DNA from: Propionibacterium sp.
GTDB lineage: Bacteria; Actinomycetota; Actinomycetes; Propionibacteriales; Propionibacteriaceae
Direction of reading: 5' to 3'
DNA length: 64,000 nucleotides
Assembly (NCBI GenBank): GCA_012517405.1
Contig: JAAYVB010000043.1
Location: 62,001 to 126,000 of the forward strand
Each line of letters begins with the position of its first letter. The first letter of the stretch is position 1. The notes beneath the pieces are model-generated. The model had not been told where the DNA came from. It was given only the letters and a program-made list of their open reading frames with translations, and did not search any database. Below, one piece after another: positions 35,168-44,147 of the stretch. The position numbers and the translations under genes were made by a program.

Positions 35168-35197
35168 GGGGCCGTCTGCGCGAACCGAGAGGAAACC

Positions 35198-35824
35198 ATG
35201 GCCGATTCGAAAAGGAAACCCCGCAGGGCCTTCAAGGAAACCGCCGATAGCCCGGTTGGCTACGATGCGGATCGGGTGGAGGCAGCCGTGCGGGAGTTCC
35301 TGCTCGGCATCGGCGAGGATCCTGACCGGGAGGGCCTGCGGGACACGCCCGGACGCATCGCCCGGTCCTGTGCGGAACTGTTCGCGGGCCTCGGCCAGGA
35401 CGCCGAAGAGATCCTGGCCACCACCTTCGATGCGTCCCACGACGAAATGGTGCTCGTCCGCGACATCGAGGTGCAGAGCTTCTGCGAGCATCATCTGCTG
35501 CCGTTTCACGGGCTTGCCCACGTCGCATACATCCCACCGGAATCCGGCGTGGTCACCGGGCTGAGCAAGATCGCCCGACTGGTCGACGTCTTCGCGAAGC
35601 GCCCGCAGGTTCAGGAACGGCTGACCACGCAGATCGCCGACGCGCTGGTCGACCACCTGCATGTGCGTGGCGCGCTGGTGGTGATCGACTGCGAGCACAT
35701 GTGCATGACGATGCGTGGTGTCCGCAAACCCGGCAGCCGGACGACCACCTCGGCGGTGCGCGGCCAACTGCGTGATGCCGCGACCCGTGCCGAGGCCATG
35801 AGCCTGATCGTCGGAGGACGATGA
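35198..35824 (+). CDS. folE: GTP cyclohydrolase I
   Basis: First step of folate synthesis: GTP to dihydroneopterin triphosphate. 208 aa with zinc and active-site residues in [11 protein letters not shown] and [15 protein letters not shown], and the characteristic HVAYIP and [23 protein letters not shown]. First gene of folE-folP-folB-folK. The folP ATG overlaps its TGA. Confidence 0.97.
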   Translation: MADSKRKPRRAFKETADSPVGYDADRVEAAVREFLLGIGEDPDREGLRDTPGRIARSCAELFAGLGQDAEEILATTFDASHDEMVLVRDIEVQSFCEHHLLPFHGLAHVAYIPPESGVVTGLSKIARLVDVFAKRPQVQERLTTQIADALVDHLHVRGALVVIDCEHMCMTMRGVRKPGSRTTTSAVRGQLRDAATRAEAMSLIVGGR

Positions 35825-36618
35825 ACCGGCGCACCCTCGTGATGGGAGTCGTGAACGTCACTCCCGACTCCTTCTCGGACGGTGGTCTGTGGTTGGACGC
35901 CGAGGATGCGATTGCGCACGGCCGGGAACTGATCGATCAGGGCGCCGACCTGCTCGACATCGGCGGTGAGTCCACGAGGCCGGGCGCCGTGCGTCCGCCG
36001 GCCGAGGAGGAACTGCGCCGGGTGCTGCCGGTGATCCGAGGACTGGTCGGGCGGGTCCCGATCAGCGTGGACACTATGCGCGCCGAGACCGCCGAGCAGG
36101 CGATCGAGGCAGGTGCACAGATCATCAACGACGTCTCCGGCGGTCTGGCTGATCCCCGGATGCTCGGCATGATCGCCCAGGCGGGCGTCGACTATGTCTG
36201 CCAGCACTGGCGGGGCCACGGTGCCGTCATGAACGACCTGGCCACCTACAGCGATGTTGTCCCCGAGGTCGTCGCCGAACTCACCCGACGGTTGCAGGCC
36301 TGCGCCGAGGCGGGTATCGACTCCGCCAAGGTGATCGTCGATCCCGGTCTGGGATTCGCCAAGACCGCCGAGCAGGACTGGGCGCTGCTGGCGCACCTGG
36401 ACGCCTTCACCTCGATGGGCCATCGGGTGCTGATCGGGGCCTCCCGCAAACGTTTCCTCGGGCATCTGCTTGCCGGTCGCGAACCGCAGGGCAGGGACGC
36501 CGCCACGGCCGCGGTCTCGGTGATCTGCGCGCAGCAGGGCGTCTGGGCGGTGCGGACGCACGAGGTGCGCGGGCAACGCGATGCCATTGCCGTAGTGGAG
36601 CGCATTCTGCGCTCGTGA
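35821..36618 (+). CDS. folP: dihydropteroate synthase
   Basis: Joins p-aminobenzoate to hydroxymethyl-dihydropterin pyrophosphate. 265 aa TIM barrel with both family signatures: [16 protein letters not shown] and [11 protein letters not shown], then [17 protein letters not shown] and the sulfonamide-contact loop GASRKRFLG. Overlaps folE by 4 bases. The 94 bases to folB contain an internal promoter. Confidence 0.97.
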   Translation: MNRRTLVMGVVNVTPDSFSDGGLWLDAEDAIAHGRELIDQGADLLDIGGESTRPGAVRPPAEEELRRVLPVIRGLVGRVPISVDTMRAETAEQAIEAGAQIINDVSGGLADPRMLGMIAQAGVDYVCQHWRGHGAVMNDLATYSDVVPEVVAELTRRLQACAEAGIDSAKVIVDPGLGFAKTAEQDWALLAHLDAFTSMGHRVLIGASRKRFLGHLLAGREPQGRDAATAAVSVICAQQGVWAVRTHEVRGQRDAIAVVERILRS

Positions 36619-36699
36619 GGCGCTCAATGGGGTAGCCGGGCGGATCAGACCACGGTCGCAAGTTCGCCGGCACCGTGCCGATCGCAGCAATTCGGCCGG

Positions 36700-36705
36700 T
36701 AGCGT
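36700..36705 (+). promoter_or_regulatory. -10 hexamer, leaderless start of folB
   Basis: TAGCGT, 7 bases, then ATG at 36713. Confidence 0.55.
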
Positions 36706-36712
36706 CTGGCCC

Positions 36713-37096
36713 ATGGTGAATGAACAACTCGGGACGATCAGCTTGACAGGGCTGCACGGCTGGGGGTATCACGGCGTGTTGGACGCCGAGCGCGCAAGCG
36801 GTCAGGAGTTCATTGTCGATGTCGAGGCCGAACTCGATATGCCGGCCGTCGATGACATTGCCGCTACCGTCGATTACGGCGCATTGGCGACTAAAGTGGT
36901 TGGCATAGTCGAGGGCCAACCTGTGAAACTGATTGAGACGCTGGCAAGCGCCATCGCGTCGTCCATACTGGAAGACGAGCGCATCCGGACAACAATAGTT
37001 ACCGTTCACAAGCCACATGCACCGATCACCGTCCGATTCGATGATGTGGCCGTGACGATTTCGAGGAGGAAACATGACGGAGATCTTTTCGATTGA
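36713..37096 (+). CDS. folB: dihydroneopterin aldolase
   Basis: Cleaves dihydroneopterin to hydroxymethyl-dihydropterin and glycolaldehyde. 127 aa; GLHGWGYHGVLDAERASGQEF carries the active-site region (Tyr, Glu), and VDYGALATKV and LIETLASAIA are typical. The C-terminal codons overlap the folK start by 23 bases. Codons in this gene are visibly less GC-biased than in its neighbours. Confidence 0.93.
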   Translation: MVNEQLGTISLTGLHGWGYHGVLDAERASGQEFIVDVEAELDMPAVDDIAATVDYGALATKVVGIVEGQPVKLIETLASAIASSILEDERIRTTIVTVHKPHAPITVRFDDVAVTISRRKHDGDLFD

Positions 37097-37628
37097 TGTC
37101 GACACCCTGGGTGATCTCAAACCCCTCAACCAGGTGGTCCTCAGCCTCGGCTCGAATCAGGGCGATTCCCTCGAGATCCTGCAGGGGGCTGTCGATCGAC
37201 TAGCGGAAACACCCAATCTGATACTGGTGGACGTGTCCTCGGTCTACCGGACAGCGCCGGTCGATAATACCAACCAGCCCGACTTCTACAACATCGTGGT
37301 GATCGCCGATTCAACCCTGGAGCCGCTCCTGCTGCTGCAGCGCTGCCAGGCGATCGAAGACGCGTATGGCCGCGTGCGCGATCCCGCCAATCCGCACGGG
37401 CCGCGGACGCTCGATATCGACCTGATCCAGGTGGGCAGAAGGACCAGTGAAACCGACCAATTGGCCCTGCCGCATCCGCGCGCACATCAGCGCGCGTTTG
37501 TGCTGGTCCCGTGGCTCGAAATCGACCGCCGGGCAACCCTGCCGCAAGGTCATGTGGACGATCTGGTGGCTACCATGGATACCTCTGGGGTATCCAAGTT
37601 GCCAGATGTTTCGATAATCAAGTCGTGA
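37074..37628 (+). CDS. folK: HPPK (6-hydroxymethyl-dihydropterin pyrophosphokinase)
   Basis: Transfers pyrophosphate from ATP to hydroxymethyl-dihydropterin. 184 aa; VVLSLGSNQGDSLE, SSVYRTAPV, DFYN and the signature RDPANPHGPRTLDIDLIQ are present. A strong GAGGAGG lies 5 bases before the ATG, within folB. An extra N-terminal segment of about 20 residues precedes the usual start of the fold. Confidence 0.95.
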   Translation: MTEIFSIDVDTLGDLKPLNQVVLSLGSNQGDSLEILQGAVDRLAETPNLILVDVSSVYRTAPVDNTNQPDFYNIVVIADSTLEPLLLLQRCQAIEDAYGRVRDPANPHGPRTLDIDLIQVGRRTSETDQLALPHPRAHQRAFVLVPWLEIDRRATLPQGHVDDLVATMDTSGVSKLPDVSIIKS

Positions 37629-37647
37629 TAAGACTTGCGATTCGGCT

Positions 37648-37653
37648 ATAGTT
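37648..37653 (+). promoter_or_regulatory. -10 element of lsr2
   Basis: TATAGT about 55 bases before the lsr2 start; the -35 is weak. The region is clearly more AT-rich than its surroundings. Confidence 0.4.
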
Positions 37654-37707
37654 GCGCTGAAATTGTAGGGACCTGAAAACGATTCGCCCCACACCTAGGA
37701 GAAGAGA

Positions 37708-38031
37708 ATGGCCCAGCGAGTCGAGATTATTCTCATCGACGATATCGACGAAACTCCCGCCAACGAAAAGGTCCGTTTCGGGCTGGACGGGATCAACTAC
37801 GAGATCGATCTGTCGAAGGAAAACGCGGCTGCGCTGCGCGATGCTCTCGCGCCGTACGTCGGTGCCGGACGACGGATCAAGGGACAGCGCGCCCGCGCCT
37901 CCGGGGCTGCCTCGGCGGGATCCTCGCCGGCGGAGATCCGCGCCTGGGCGGCGGAGAACGGCTACGAAGTGAGCGCTCGCGGCCGCGTACCGGCTGAGGT
38001 CCGCGCTGCCTATGAAGCCGCCAATAACTGA
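37708..38031 (+). CDS. lsr2: Lsr2 nucleoid-associated protein
   Basis: H-NS-like xenogeneic silencer, 107 aa. N-terminal dimerisation domain (RVEIILIDDIDETPANEKVRF), flexible basic linker, and a C-terminal AT-hook-like DNA-binding domain with the minor-groove motif RGR in SARGRVPAEV. AGGAGA lies 6 bases before the ATG. Precedes clpC as in mycobacteria. Confidence 0.96.
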   Translation: MAQRVEIILIDDIDETPANEKVRFGLDGINYEIDLSKENAAALRDALAPYVGAGRRIKGQRARASGAASAGSSPAEIRAWAAENGYEVSARGRVPAEVRAAYEAANN

Positions 38032-38071
38032 GTTCAGCCTCCGGCACCACATCAAGCCCTAGGCGAACGCC

Positions 38072-38097
38072 GGAAGATTGCCGCGGGGCGGGCAGTT
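38072..38097 (+). promoter_or_regulatory. SigR/SigH-type promoter for clpC
   Basis: GGAAG (38072-38076) and GTT (38095-38097) separated by 18 bases fit the stress-sigma consensus GGAAT-N18-GTT at 7 of 8 positions. clpC is a known SigR/SigH-regulon member in other Actinobacteria. Confidence 0.5.
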
Positions 38098-38098
38098 A

Positions 38099-38172
38099 TA
38101 GGGAGTGTCATCCGAATGCCGGGCCGCCCGCGTGAGCGGGACTCGCGGGCCGGGATTGGGAGGCACTCCCTA
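38099..38172. repeat. distant inverted repeat in the clpC leader
   Basis: TAGGGAGTG at 38099-38107 and CACTCCCTA at 38164-38172 are perfectly complementary, with a GC-rich, partly self-complementary interior (CGGGCCGCCCGC / GCGGGCCGG). It begins at the predicted transcription start, so it could fold in the 5' leader or bracket an operator. Confidence 0.5.
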
Positions 38173-38241
38173 AACTGTCTGTAAAACGCGTCAGCCAACG
38201 GGCGCGTCGGAGGGCTCACCAGAGCCAACCAGAGGAGTCGA

Positions 38242-40773
38242 ATGTTCGAGCGTTTCACTGATCGCGCGCGCCGAGTTGTGGTCCTGGCTCAAGATGAAGC
38301 CAAGATGCTCAACCACAACTACATCGGCACTGAGCACATCCTGCTCGGCCTGATCCATGAAGGTGAAGGCGTGGCCGCCAAGGCCCTCGAGCAGATGGGC
38401 ATTTCGCTGGAGGCCGTCCGCGAGCAGGTTGAAGAGATCATCGGCCACGGCCAGACGCAGCCTACCGGCCATATTCCGTTCACCCCGCGTGCCAAGAAGG
38501 TGCTGGAGTTGTCGCTGCGCGAGGCGCTGCAGATGAACCACTCCTACATCGGCACCGAGCACATCTTGCTGGGCCTGATCCGTGAGGGTGAGGGCGTGGC
38601 GGCGCAGGTACTGATCAAACTCGGTGCCGACCTGAACCGCGTCCGCAACACCGTCCTGCAGCTGCTGAGCGGCTACCAGGGCACCACTGAGGGCCAGCCG
38701 ATCACCTCAGGAGCCCCCGAAATGGGCGAGACACCTCGTGGCAACGCCACAGTACTGGACCAGTTCGGACGCAACCTGACCCAGGCGGCGCGCGAGAACC
38801 GGCTCGACCCGGTGATCGGACGCCAGACCGAGATCGATCGCGTGATGACCGTGCTGAGCCGTCGCACCAAGAACAACCCGGTGCTGATCGGTGAGCCCGG
38901 CGTCGGCAAGACCGCCATCGTCGAGGGGCTGGCCCAGCGGATCGTCCGCGGTGATGTCCCGGAGACCCTGCGCGACAAGCAGATCTACACCCTCGACCTG
39001 GGTGCCCTGGTGGCCGGCTCGCGGTACCGCGGCGACTTCGAGGAGCGCCTCAAGAAGGTGCTGAAGGAGATCAAGACCCGCGGTGACATCATGTTGTTCA
39101 TCGACGAGATCCACACCCTGGTGGGTGCGGGTGCCGCCGAGGGAGCGATCGACGCCGCGTCCATCTTGAAGCCCATGCTGGCCCGCGGTGAACTGCAGAC
39201 CATCGGTGCCACCACTCTCGAGGAGTACCGCAAGTACATCGAGAAGGACGCCGCCCTTGAGCGCCGTTTCCAGCCGATCCAGGTCGCTGAGCCGTCGATC
39301 GCCCTGTCCATCGACATCCTCAAGGGTCTGCGCGACCGCTACGAGGCGCACCACCGGGTGACCATCACCGATGAGGCGCTGACTGCCGCGGCGAACATGG
39401 CGGACCGCTATGTGCAGGACCGGTTCCTGCCTGACAAGGCCATCGACCTGATCGACGAGGCAGGCGCCCGGATGCGTATCCAGCGTCTGACCGCACCGCC
39501 GGATCTGCGCGATTTCGACGAGCAGATCGCCAGCGTTCGCATCGAGAAGGAAGCCGCGATCGACGCCCAGGACTTCGAGCGCGCCGCGCGGTTGCGTGAC
39601 GACGAGAAGAACCTGCTGGCCGCCCGGCGCGAGCGGGAGAAGGCCTGGAAGGACGGCGATTCCGATTCGCCGGCCGTCATCGGCGAGGAAGAGATCGCCC
39701 AGGTGCTGGCGAGCTCCACCGGTGTCCCGGTTGCCCGGCTCACCGAGGAGGAGTCCAGCCGCCTGCTGCGGATGGAGTCCGAGATCGGCAAGCGCTATGT
39801 CGGCCAGGTCGAGGCGGTCAAGGCGCTGTCCCGGTCGATCCGCCGTACTCGCGCCGGCCTGAAGGACCCGAAGCGTCCCAGCGGTTCGTTCATCTTCGCC
39901 GGCCCGTCCGGTGTCGGTAAGACCGAGCTGACCAAGGCGCTCGCCGAGTTCCTGTTCGGCGATGAGGACGCGCTGATCACCCTCGACATGAGCGAGTACT
40001 CCGAGAAGCACACCGCTTCGCGGATGTTCGGGTCGCCGCCCGGCTATGTCGGATACGAAGAGGGCGGACAACTGACCGAGAAGGTTCGCCGCAAGCCGTT
40101 CAGCGTGATCTTGTTCGACGAGATCGAGAAGGCACATCCGGATATCTTCAACTCGTTGTTGCAGATCCTGGACGAGGGTCGCCTGACCGATGCGCAGGGC
40201 CGGGTCGTCGACTTCAAGAACACCGTCATCGTCATGACCACCAACCTCGGCAGCCGCGATATTTCCAAGGGCGTCAACCTTGGCTTCTCGCGCGCCGGTG
40301 ATGCGGTGAGTAGCTACGAGACGATGAAGGCGAAGGTGAACGAAGAGCTGAAGCAGCACTTCCGTCCCGAGTTCCTGAACCGTGTCGACGAGACGATCGT
40401 CTTCCGCCAGCTCAGCCTAGACGACATCCAGCACATCGTCGATCTGCTGGTCGCCCAGATCGAGACCCGGCTCGCCGACCGCGACATGGGCATCGAACTG
40501 ACCCCGGCCGCCCGCGAACTGATCGCCAAGCGCGGCTACGATCCGGTGCTCGGTGCTCGTCCGCTGCGGCGTGCGCTGCAACGCGACATCGAGGATCCGA
40601 TCGCCGAGCAGATCCTGTTCGCAGGCCTGATTGCCGGGTCGATCGTGGTCGTGGACGCCGTCCCCGGTGCCGACGAGAAGTCGACGGACGCATTCACGTT
40701 CGTCGGAACTCCGAAGTCCACGCTGCCGGATGTCCCGTTCGCCGAACTCAGCGGAGGGCCCGAAGCCAGCTGA
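38242..40773 (+). CDS. clpC: ATP-dependent Clp protease ATP-binding subunit ClpC
   Basis: AAA+ unfoldase that feeds substrates to ClpP; 843 aa. Double Clp-N repeat ([33 protein letters not shown] twice), AAA domain 1 with GEPGVGKTA and [17 protein letters not shown], a UVR/coiled-coil middle region (about 410-470), AAA domain 2 with GPSGVGKTE and DEIEKAHPD, and a ClpP-contact loop region containing [22 protein letters not shown] precedes the ATG. Confidence 0.98.
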   Translation: MFERFTDRARRVVVLAQDEAKMLNHNYIGTEHILLGLIHEGEGVAAKALEQMGISLEAVREQVEEIIGHGQTQPTGHIPFTPRAKKVLELSLREALQMNHSYIGTEHILLGLIREGEGVAAQVLIKLGADLNRVRNTVLQLLSGYQGTTEGQPITSGAPEMGETPRGNATVLDQFGRNLTQAARENRLDPVIGRQTEIDRVMTVLSRRTKNNPVLIGEPGVGKTAIVEGLAQRIVRGDVPETLRDKQIYTLDLGALVAGSRYRGDFEERLKKVLKEIKTRGDIMLFIDEIHTLVGAGAAEGAIDAASILKPMLARGELQTIGATTLEEYRKYIEKDAALERRFQPIQVAEPSIALSIDILKGLRDRYEAHHRVTITDEALTAAANMADRYVQDRFLPDKAIDLIDEAGARMRIQRLTAPPDLRDFDEQIASVRIEKEAAIDAQDFERAARLRDDEKNLLAARREREKAWKDGDSDSPAVIGEEEIAQVLASSTGVPVARLTEEESSRLLRMESEIGKRYVGQVEAVKALSRSIRRTRAGLKDPKRPSGSFIFAGPSGVGKTELTKALAEFLFGDEDALITLDMSEYSEKHTASRMFGSPPGYVGYEEGGQLTEKVRRKPFSVILFDEIEKAHPDIFNSLLQILDEGRLTDAQGRVVDFKNTVIVMTTNLGSRDISKGVNLGFSRAGDAVSSYETMKAKVNEELKQHFRPEFLNRVDETIVFRQLSLDDIQHIVDLLVAQIETRLADRDMGIELTPAARELIAKRGYDPVLGARPLRRALQRDIEDPIAEQILFAGLIAGSIVVVDAVPGADEKSTDAFTFVGTPKSTLPDVPFAELSGGPEAS

Positions 40774-40801
40774 TCGTGCCGGCCTGATCGAGAACAACAA
40801 T

Positions 40802-40839
40802 GAGGCGGTGGCTCCCGAGCGGGGGCCACCGCCTCTTTG
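40802..40839. terminator. Rho-independent terminator after clpC
   Basis: Perfect 11-bp stem GAGGCGGTGGC/GCCACCGCCTC followed by TTTGT on the plus strand. It lies between convergent genes and could serve both. Confidence 0.85.
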
Positions 40840-40842
40840 TCG

Positions 40843-41550
40843 TCAGGCGAGATCCACGAAGCCCTTGATGCCCAATCCGATGAACAGCACCCCGCCGGCC
40901 ACCAGACCGATGATCAGCAGCCTGTGGTAATCGCGATGCACCACGAGGTCGTACACGCGGGTGATCGAGGCGGCCATCCGAGGCCAACGGTTCCAACTCC
41001 ACGCCAGGATCAGATAGGGCCCGACCAGAGTCGGAATGAAGGTGAGGTAGACCAGGGCGCGCAGGGCCAGGTCCGGCCCGACCACCGAGACCACACGCGC
41101 CACGACGTACATCGTCGCGAACCCCGACGAGCCCATGAACGCGTTCGCGAATCCCAGCGCAGCCGCAGTGCGCGGCGAACTGTCGTCGGGGCGATGCCGG
41201 CGATCGGGCTTGGGCCGCGGCGCGGTCGGGCCACGACGAGCGCGCCAACTCAGCAGACCGGCCGCCAGCAGCAACAGCACCCCGGCGACCAGATCGACCC
41301 AGCGTTGCATCACGATCGCCCGGACCCCTGACGACAGGTACGTGGAGACGATGGCGCCGTCGACGAACTGGTAGACGATGAAAAGCAGGGTGCAGCCGAT
41401 CGCCAGCCCCAGCGATATCCACGCCACGGCCCTGCGTCCGGGCGCCCCCTGAACCAGGTAGGCCAGGCAGATGCCGTACAGGGTCGGGCTGAAACCCATG
41501 ACGAGACCCAGTACCAGGAGGCTGGTCACGGTAGCGATCCATGTTGCCAT
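40843..41550 (-). CDS. Sap/GAP-type (SfLAP) membrane protein
   Basis: A 235-aa membrane protein with six hydrophobic segments: helices 1-3 (SLLVLGLVMGFSPTLYGICLAYL onward), a hydrophilic basic loop (GPTAPRPKPDRRHRPDDSSPR), then helices 4-6 beginning AAALGFANAFMG. The layout and the FSP/PTLYG start fit the sulfolipid-addressing GAP family of Actinobacteria, related to LysE-type exporters. GAGGAG lies about 9 bases before the ATG. Transported substrate unknown. Confidence 0.65.
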   Translation of the reverse strand: MATWIATVTSLLVLGLVMGFSPTLYGICLAYLVQGAPGRRAVAWISLGLAIGCTLLFIVYQFVDGAIVSTYLSSGVRAIVMQRWVDLVAGVLLLLAAGLLSWRARRGPTAPRPKPDRRHRPDDSSPRTAAALGFANAFMGSSGFATMYVVARVVSVVGPDLALRALVYLTFIPTLVGPYLILAWSWNRWPRMAASITRVYDLVVHRDYHRLLIIGLVAGGVLFIGLGIKGFVDLA

Positions 41551-41632
41551 GCCCTGGATCTCCTCTTTCGGGTTGTCTCCTGCCCCTGCGATCGGCACTA
41601 CCGCCAACCGAGTGTGATGTTACGGCATCGAA

Positions 41633-42430
41633 TCAGGCCGTGCGGATGGTCCGCCGCCGGATCGTGAGCAGCCCGACGGCCGTCAGCAATGCGCACGAGG
41701 CGGCCAGCAACGCGCTGCCGCGCACGTCGAAGCCCTGGGTCAGCGGTTGGGAACCGAGCGCCCAATGCCACGGCGACCAGCGCGCCAGATCCGCCGCCGA
41801 GCCGGCCAGCGGCAGGAGTGCGTAGACGGCGTAAGCCGCCGCCAGTACGCTGAATGCCACCGTGCTGACTGTTGGTGCGCGCAGACCGAGCCCGGCCAGT
41901 GCCAGCACCAACGATGCCTGGAACAATCCCAGCCAGAACATGCTGAGGCTCACGGCGGCGATGCCGGCCGCACCGATGTCCAGGTCGAAGACCGGGGCGG
42001 TGATCCCCACCGTCGCTCCGGTCGCGGCGGCCAGGACGCCCAGCACCAGCGCCACACCGGCATACCGGCTGAGATACACCACGGGCCGGGCGACCGGAAG
42101 CGCCAGCAGCAACTCGAGCCTGCCGGCGTCCTCGTCCCCGGCTGTCAGCGCATTCATCTGCACAGTGCCCAGCACGGTGAACAGCAGCGGCAGGAAGACC
42201 GCGTAGAGGTTGCCGTTCAGGAAACCTGCCGGGGACCCGAAGTCGGTCAGCCCGAGTGCGCTGACCAGGTCGGGTGGCAGGCCCGCGACCATCGAGTCCA
42301 GCGAGCCCGAGCGGCTCAGGGATGGCCACAAGGCGACCACCGAGGCGGTGAGGGCGACCATCGAGATGCCCCAGATCAGGCTGCTACGCAGTTGGGCGCC
42401 GAGGCCTCGTTTCAGCAGTTCGGCATTCAC
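41633..42430 (-). CDS. ABC-2-type exporter permease
   Basis: A 265-aa membrane protein with about six helices; the cytoplasmic turn NALTAGDEDAGRLELLLALPVARP is typical of ABC-2 permeases. Starts 4 bases inside the ATPase gene stop, so it is coupled to it. Part of a TetR-ATPase-permease operon of the drug- or lipid-export kind. Confidence 0.8.
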   Translation of the reverse strand: MNAELLKRGLGAQLRSSLIWGISMVALTASVVALWPSLSRSGSLDSMVAGLPPDLVSALGLTDFGSPAGFLNGNLYAVFLPLLFTVLGTVQMNALTAGDEDAGRLELLLALPVARPVVYLSRYAGVALVLGVLAAATGATVGITAPVFDLDIGAAGIAAVSLSMFWLGLFQASLVLALAGLGLRAPTVSTVAFSVLAAAYAVYALLPLAGSAADLARWSPWHWALGSQPLTQGFDVRGSALLAASCALLTAVGLLTIRRRTIRTA

Positions 42431-43347
42431 GATTCGGCCCTCCTGGCAGCGGCTGGTTCATCGTTGCGGTAGTACGACAAGAACGCGGTTTCGAGATCCG
42501 GTTCTGGCGCGGTGAGGGATTCGATGTCGTAGCCGCCGAGCTTGGCCAACAGCGGGCGCGGCGCCCCCGACCAGCTGATCTTCAGCTCTCGCGGGCTGGG
42601 GGCGTCCACCTGGAGTGCCCCCGGCAGCGCCGAGAACTCGGCGGCGGGTGGTGCCTGCCCGGCGAAGACCGCCCGGAAGACCTGCGGCAGGTTCCCGCGC
42701 AGCTGGCTGGTAGGCCCGGACGCGACGATGGCTCCCTCGCGGATGACGGCGACCTCGTTGGCGACGCGTTCGACCTCGCTCAGTACGTGCGATGACAGCA
42801 GGACGCTTGTTCCCGCAGAGGCCGCCTCACCGAGGATGGCCATGAACTCCTCCTGGACGAGCGGGTCGAGCCCGTTCGTCGGCTCGTCCAGCACCAGCAG
42901 ATCGGGCCGCGACATCAGTGCTCCGACCAGTGCCACCTTGCGGCGGTTGCCGGTGGACAGGCCTCGCACCTGCCGGCCGGGCTCTACGCCCAGGCGTTCG
43001 ACCAACTCGTCGCGGAATCCGGTGTCGGTGCTGTGCCGCAGCTTGCCCCAGCTGGTCAGGGTGGCTGCGACGGTGAGCCGTTCGTCCAACCTCAGCTCGC
43101 CGGGGCAGTAGCCGACCCGCGCTCGCACCTGGTGGTCGCGCAGCGGATCGGCGCCCCACAGCCGGACCGAACCGGCCGTCGGTGCGCACAGGCCGAGCAT
43201 CATCCGGATCGTGGTGCTCTTGCCGGCGCCATTGGGGCCGACGAAGCCCAGCACGGTGCCGGCGTCCAAGGACAGGTCGAGTTCGTGGACCGCGGTCAGC
43301 TGGCCAAATCGCTTGGTCAGCCCACGGCATTCGATTGCTCCGGGCAT
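42427..43347 (-). CDS. ABC transporter ATP-binding protein
   Basis: A 306-aa ATPase: Walker A GPNGAGKST, signature LSTGNRRK (variant of LSGGQ), Walker B LLVLDEPTNGLDP, and an H-loop in LLSSHVLSEVERV. The C-terminal 80 residues are the variable domain of DrrA/CcmA-like exporters. The ATG at 43347 has GAGGA 7 bases upstream; a GTG at 43353 overlapping the TetR stop is the alternative. Confidence 0.9.
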   Translation of the reverse strand: MPGAIECRGLTKRFGQLTAVHELDLSLDAGTVLGFVGPNGAGKSTTIRMMLGLCAPTAGSVRLWGADPLRDHQVRARVGYCPGELRLDERLTVAATLTSWGKLRHSTDTGFRDELVERLGVEPGRQVRGLSTGNRRKVALVGALMSRPDLLVLDEPTNGLDPLVQEEFMAILGEAASAGTSVLLSSHVLSEVERVANEVAVIREGAIVASGPTSQLRGNLPQVFRAVFAGQAPPAAEFSALPGALQVDAPSPRELKISWSGAPRPLLAKLGGYDIESLTAPEPDLETAFLSYYRNDEPAAARRAES

Positions 43348-43349
43348 TC

Positions 43350-44021
43350 TCACTCCTCAGCTTCGTCGGCGGGATGGGAATCGGCGGCTTCGGCGGCCAG
43401 TGCCGCGCGGGTGGCCTCCAGCGCCGACTCGTCTTGGTACAGGCCCCGGGTGAACAGTTCCATCGTCGGCATGGTGATGCGGGCCAGCGCCTTGCTGGTC
43501 AGCCGGGGCTCGCCGAGGGCGCGGGCGATCTGACGGCGCAGCAGCAGGGGGGCGACCCCGAAGGCGGTCACCAGCAGGGCCGTCGACTCGGGATTGTCCA
43601 TCGGACGAATGAGGCCCGCGGCCTCCTGCTGCTGCAGCATCGCTTGCGTTGCCCGCAGCAGGTCGTCGAACAGCTGATCGGCCACGCCGGAGTCGTCGGT
43701 GAGCATCCGCGCCAGGTAGTCGATCGCGGGATCGTACGAATCCAGGTTGCTGAGCATCGCCTGAATCGACTCGATGGTCGGTGAGGTGCCCACGCCGTAC
43801 CGGTCATCGGTGAACTCCGCGATCACGTGGGCGTCGCAGGCCGTCCGCAGGCCGGCCTTGTCGCCGAAATGGTGCACCACCAAGGCCGGACTGACGCCTG
43901 CGCGCTCGGCGATCATCCGGATGCTGGCACGTTCGAAGCCCTTGTCTGCGAACAGCTCAACGGCCGCGTTCCGGATGCGGGCCCGCGCCGTCAGGTCGCC
44001 GGGTTGGAGTGTTGAATCCAT
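43350..44021 (-). CDS. TetR-family transcriptional regulator
   Basis: A 223-aa repressor with the N-terminal helix-turn-helix ([30 protein letters not shown] split over residues 13-42) and a helical ligand-binding domain. It heads the ABC exporter operon and probably controls it in response to the exported compound. The ATG at 44021 is preferred over one at 44027, because a -10 hexamer would leave only one base before the latter. Divergent from the Crd-like gene. Confidence 0.85.
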   Translation of the reverse strand: MDSTLQPGDLTARARIRNAAVELFADKGFERASIRMIAERAGVSPALVVHHFGDKAGLRTACDAHVIAEFTDDRYGVGTSPTIESIQAMLSNLDSYDPAIDYLARMLTDDSGVADQLFDDLLRATQAMLQQQEAAGLIRPMDNPESTALLVTAFGVAPLLLRRQIARALGEPRLTSKALARITMPTMELFTRGLYQDESALEATRAALAAEAADSHPADEAEE

Positions 44022-44028
44022 GTTCATA

Positions 44029-44034
44029 ATACTA
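44029..44034 (-). promoter_or_regulatory. -10 hexamer, leaderless start of tetR-like gene
   Basis: On the minus strand TAGTAT, 7 bases, then ATG at 44021. The surrounding AT-rich patch could also hold the regulator's operator. Confidence 0.5.
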
Positions 44035-44107
44035 AACAAGTGTTCAAGGCGATGTCGAGAGGGTCGCCGACTTCGGCCGGGCCCGGACCGCAACCGGCCG
44101 GCGGCGA

Positions 44108-44113
44108 TAGACT
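44108..44113 (+). promoter_or_regulatory. -10 element of the Crd-like operon
   Basis: TAGACT about 34 bases before the ATG at 44148, leaving a short leader that carries GGAGG. Confidence 0.4.
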
Positions 44114-44147
44114 ACTGACGAGTGTTGCACCACTGGAGGTGGAACGA

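Noticed and set aside
34193-35767. 524-codon minus-strand frame spanning the LppU-like gene and folE
   Set aside because: Crosses two real plus-strand genes and an intergenic region, and has no recognisable domain.
38707-40359. 550-codon minus-strand frame opposite clpC
   Set aside because: Shadow of ClpC in the complementary phase; no motifs and no start site.
44022-44147. Extension of the Crd-like gene upstream to give a longer N-terminus
   Set aside because: GGAGG lies 8 bases before the ATG at 44148 and the protein from there starts exactly at the flavodoxin-like fold; the extra upstream residues are Gly/Pro-rich and would read through the promoter.
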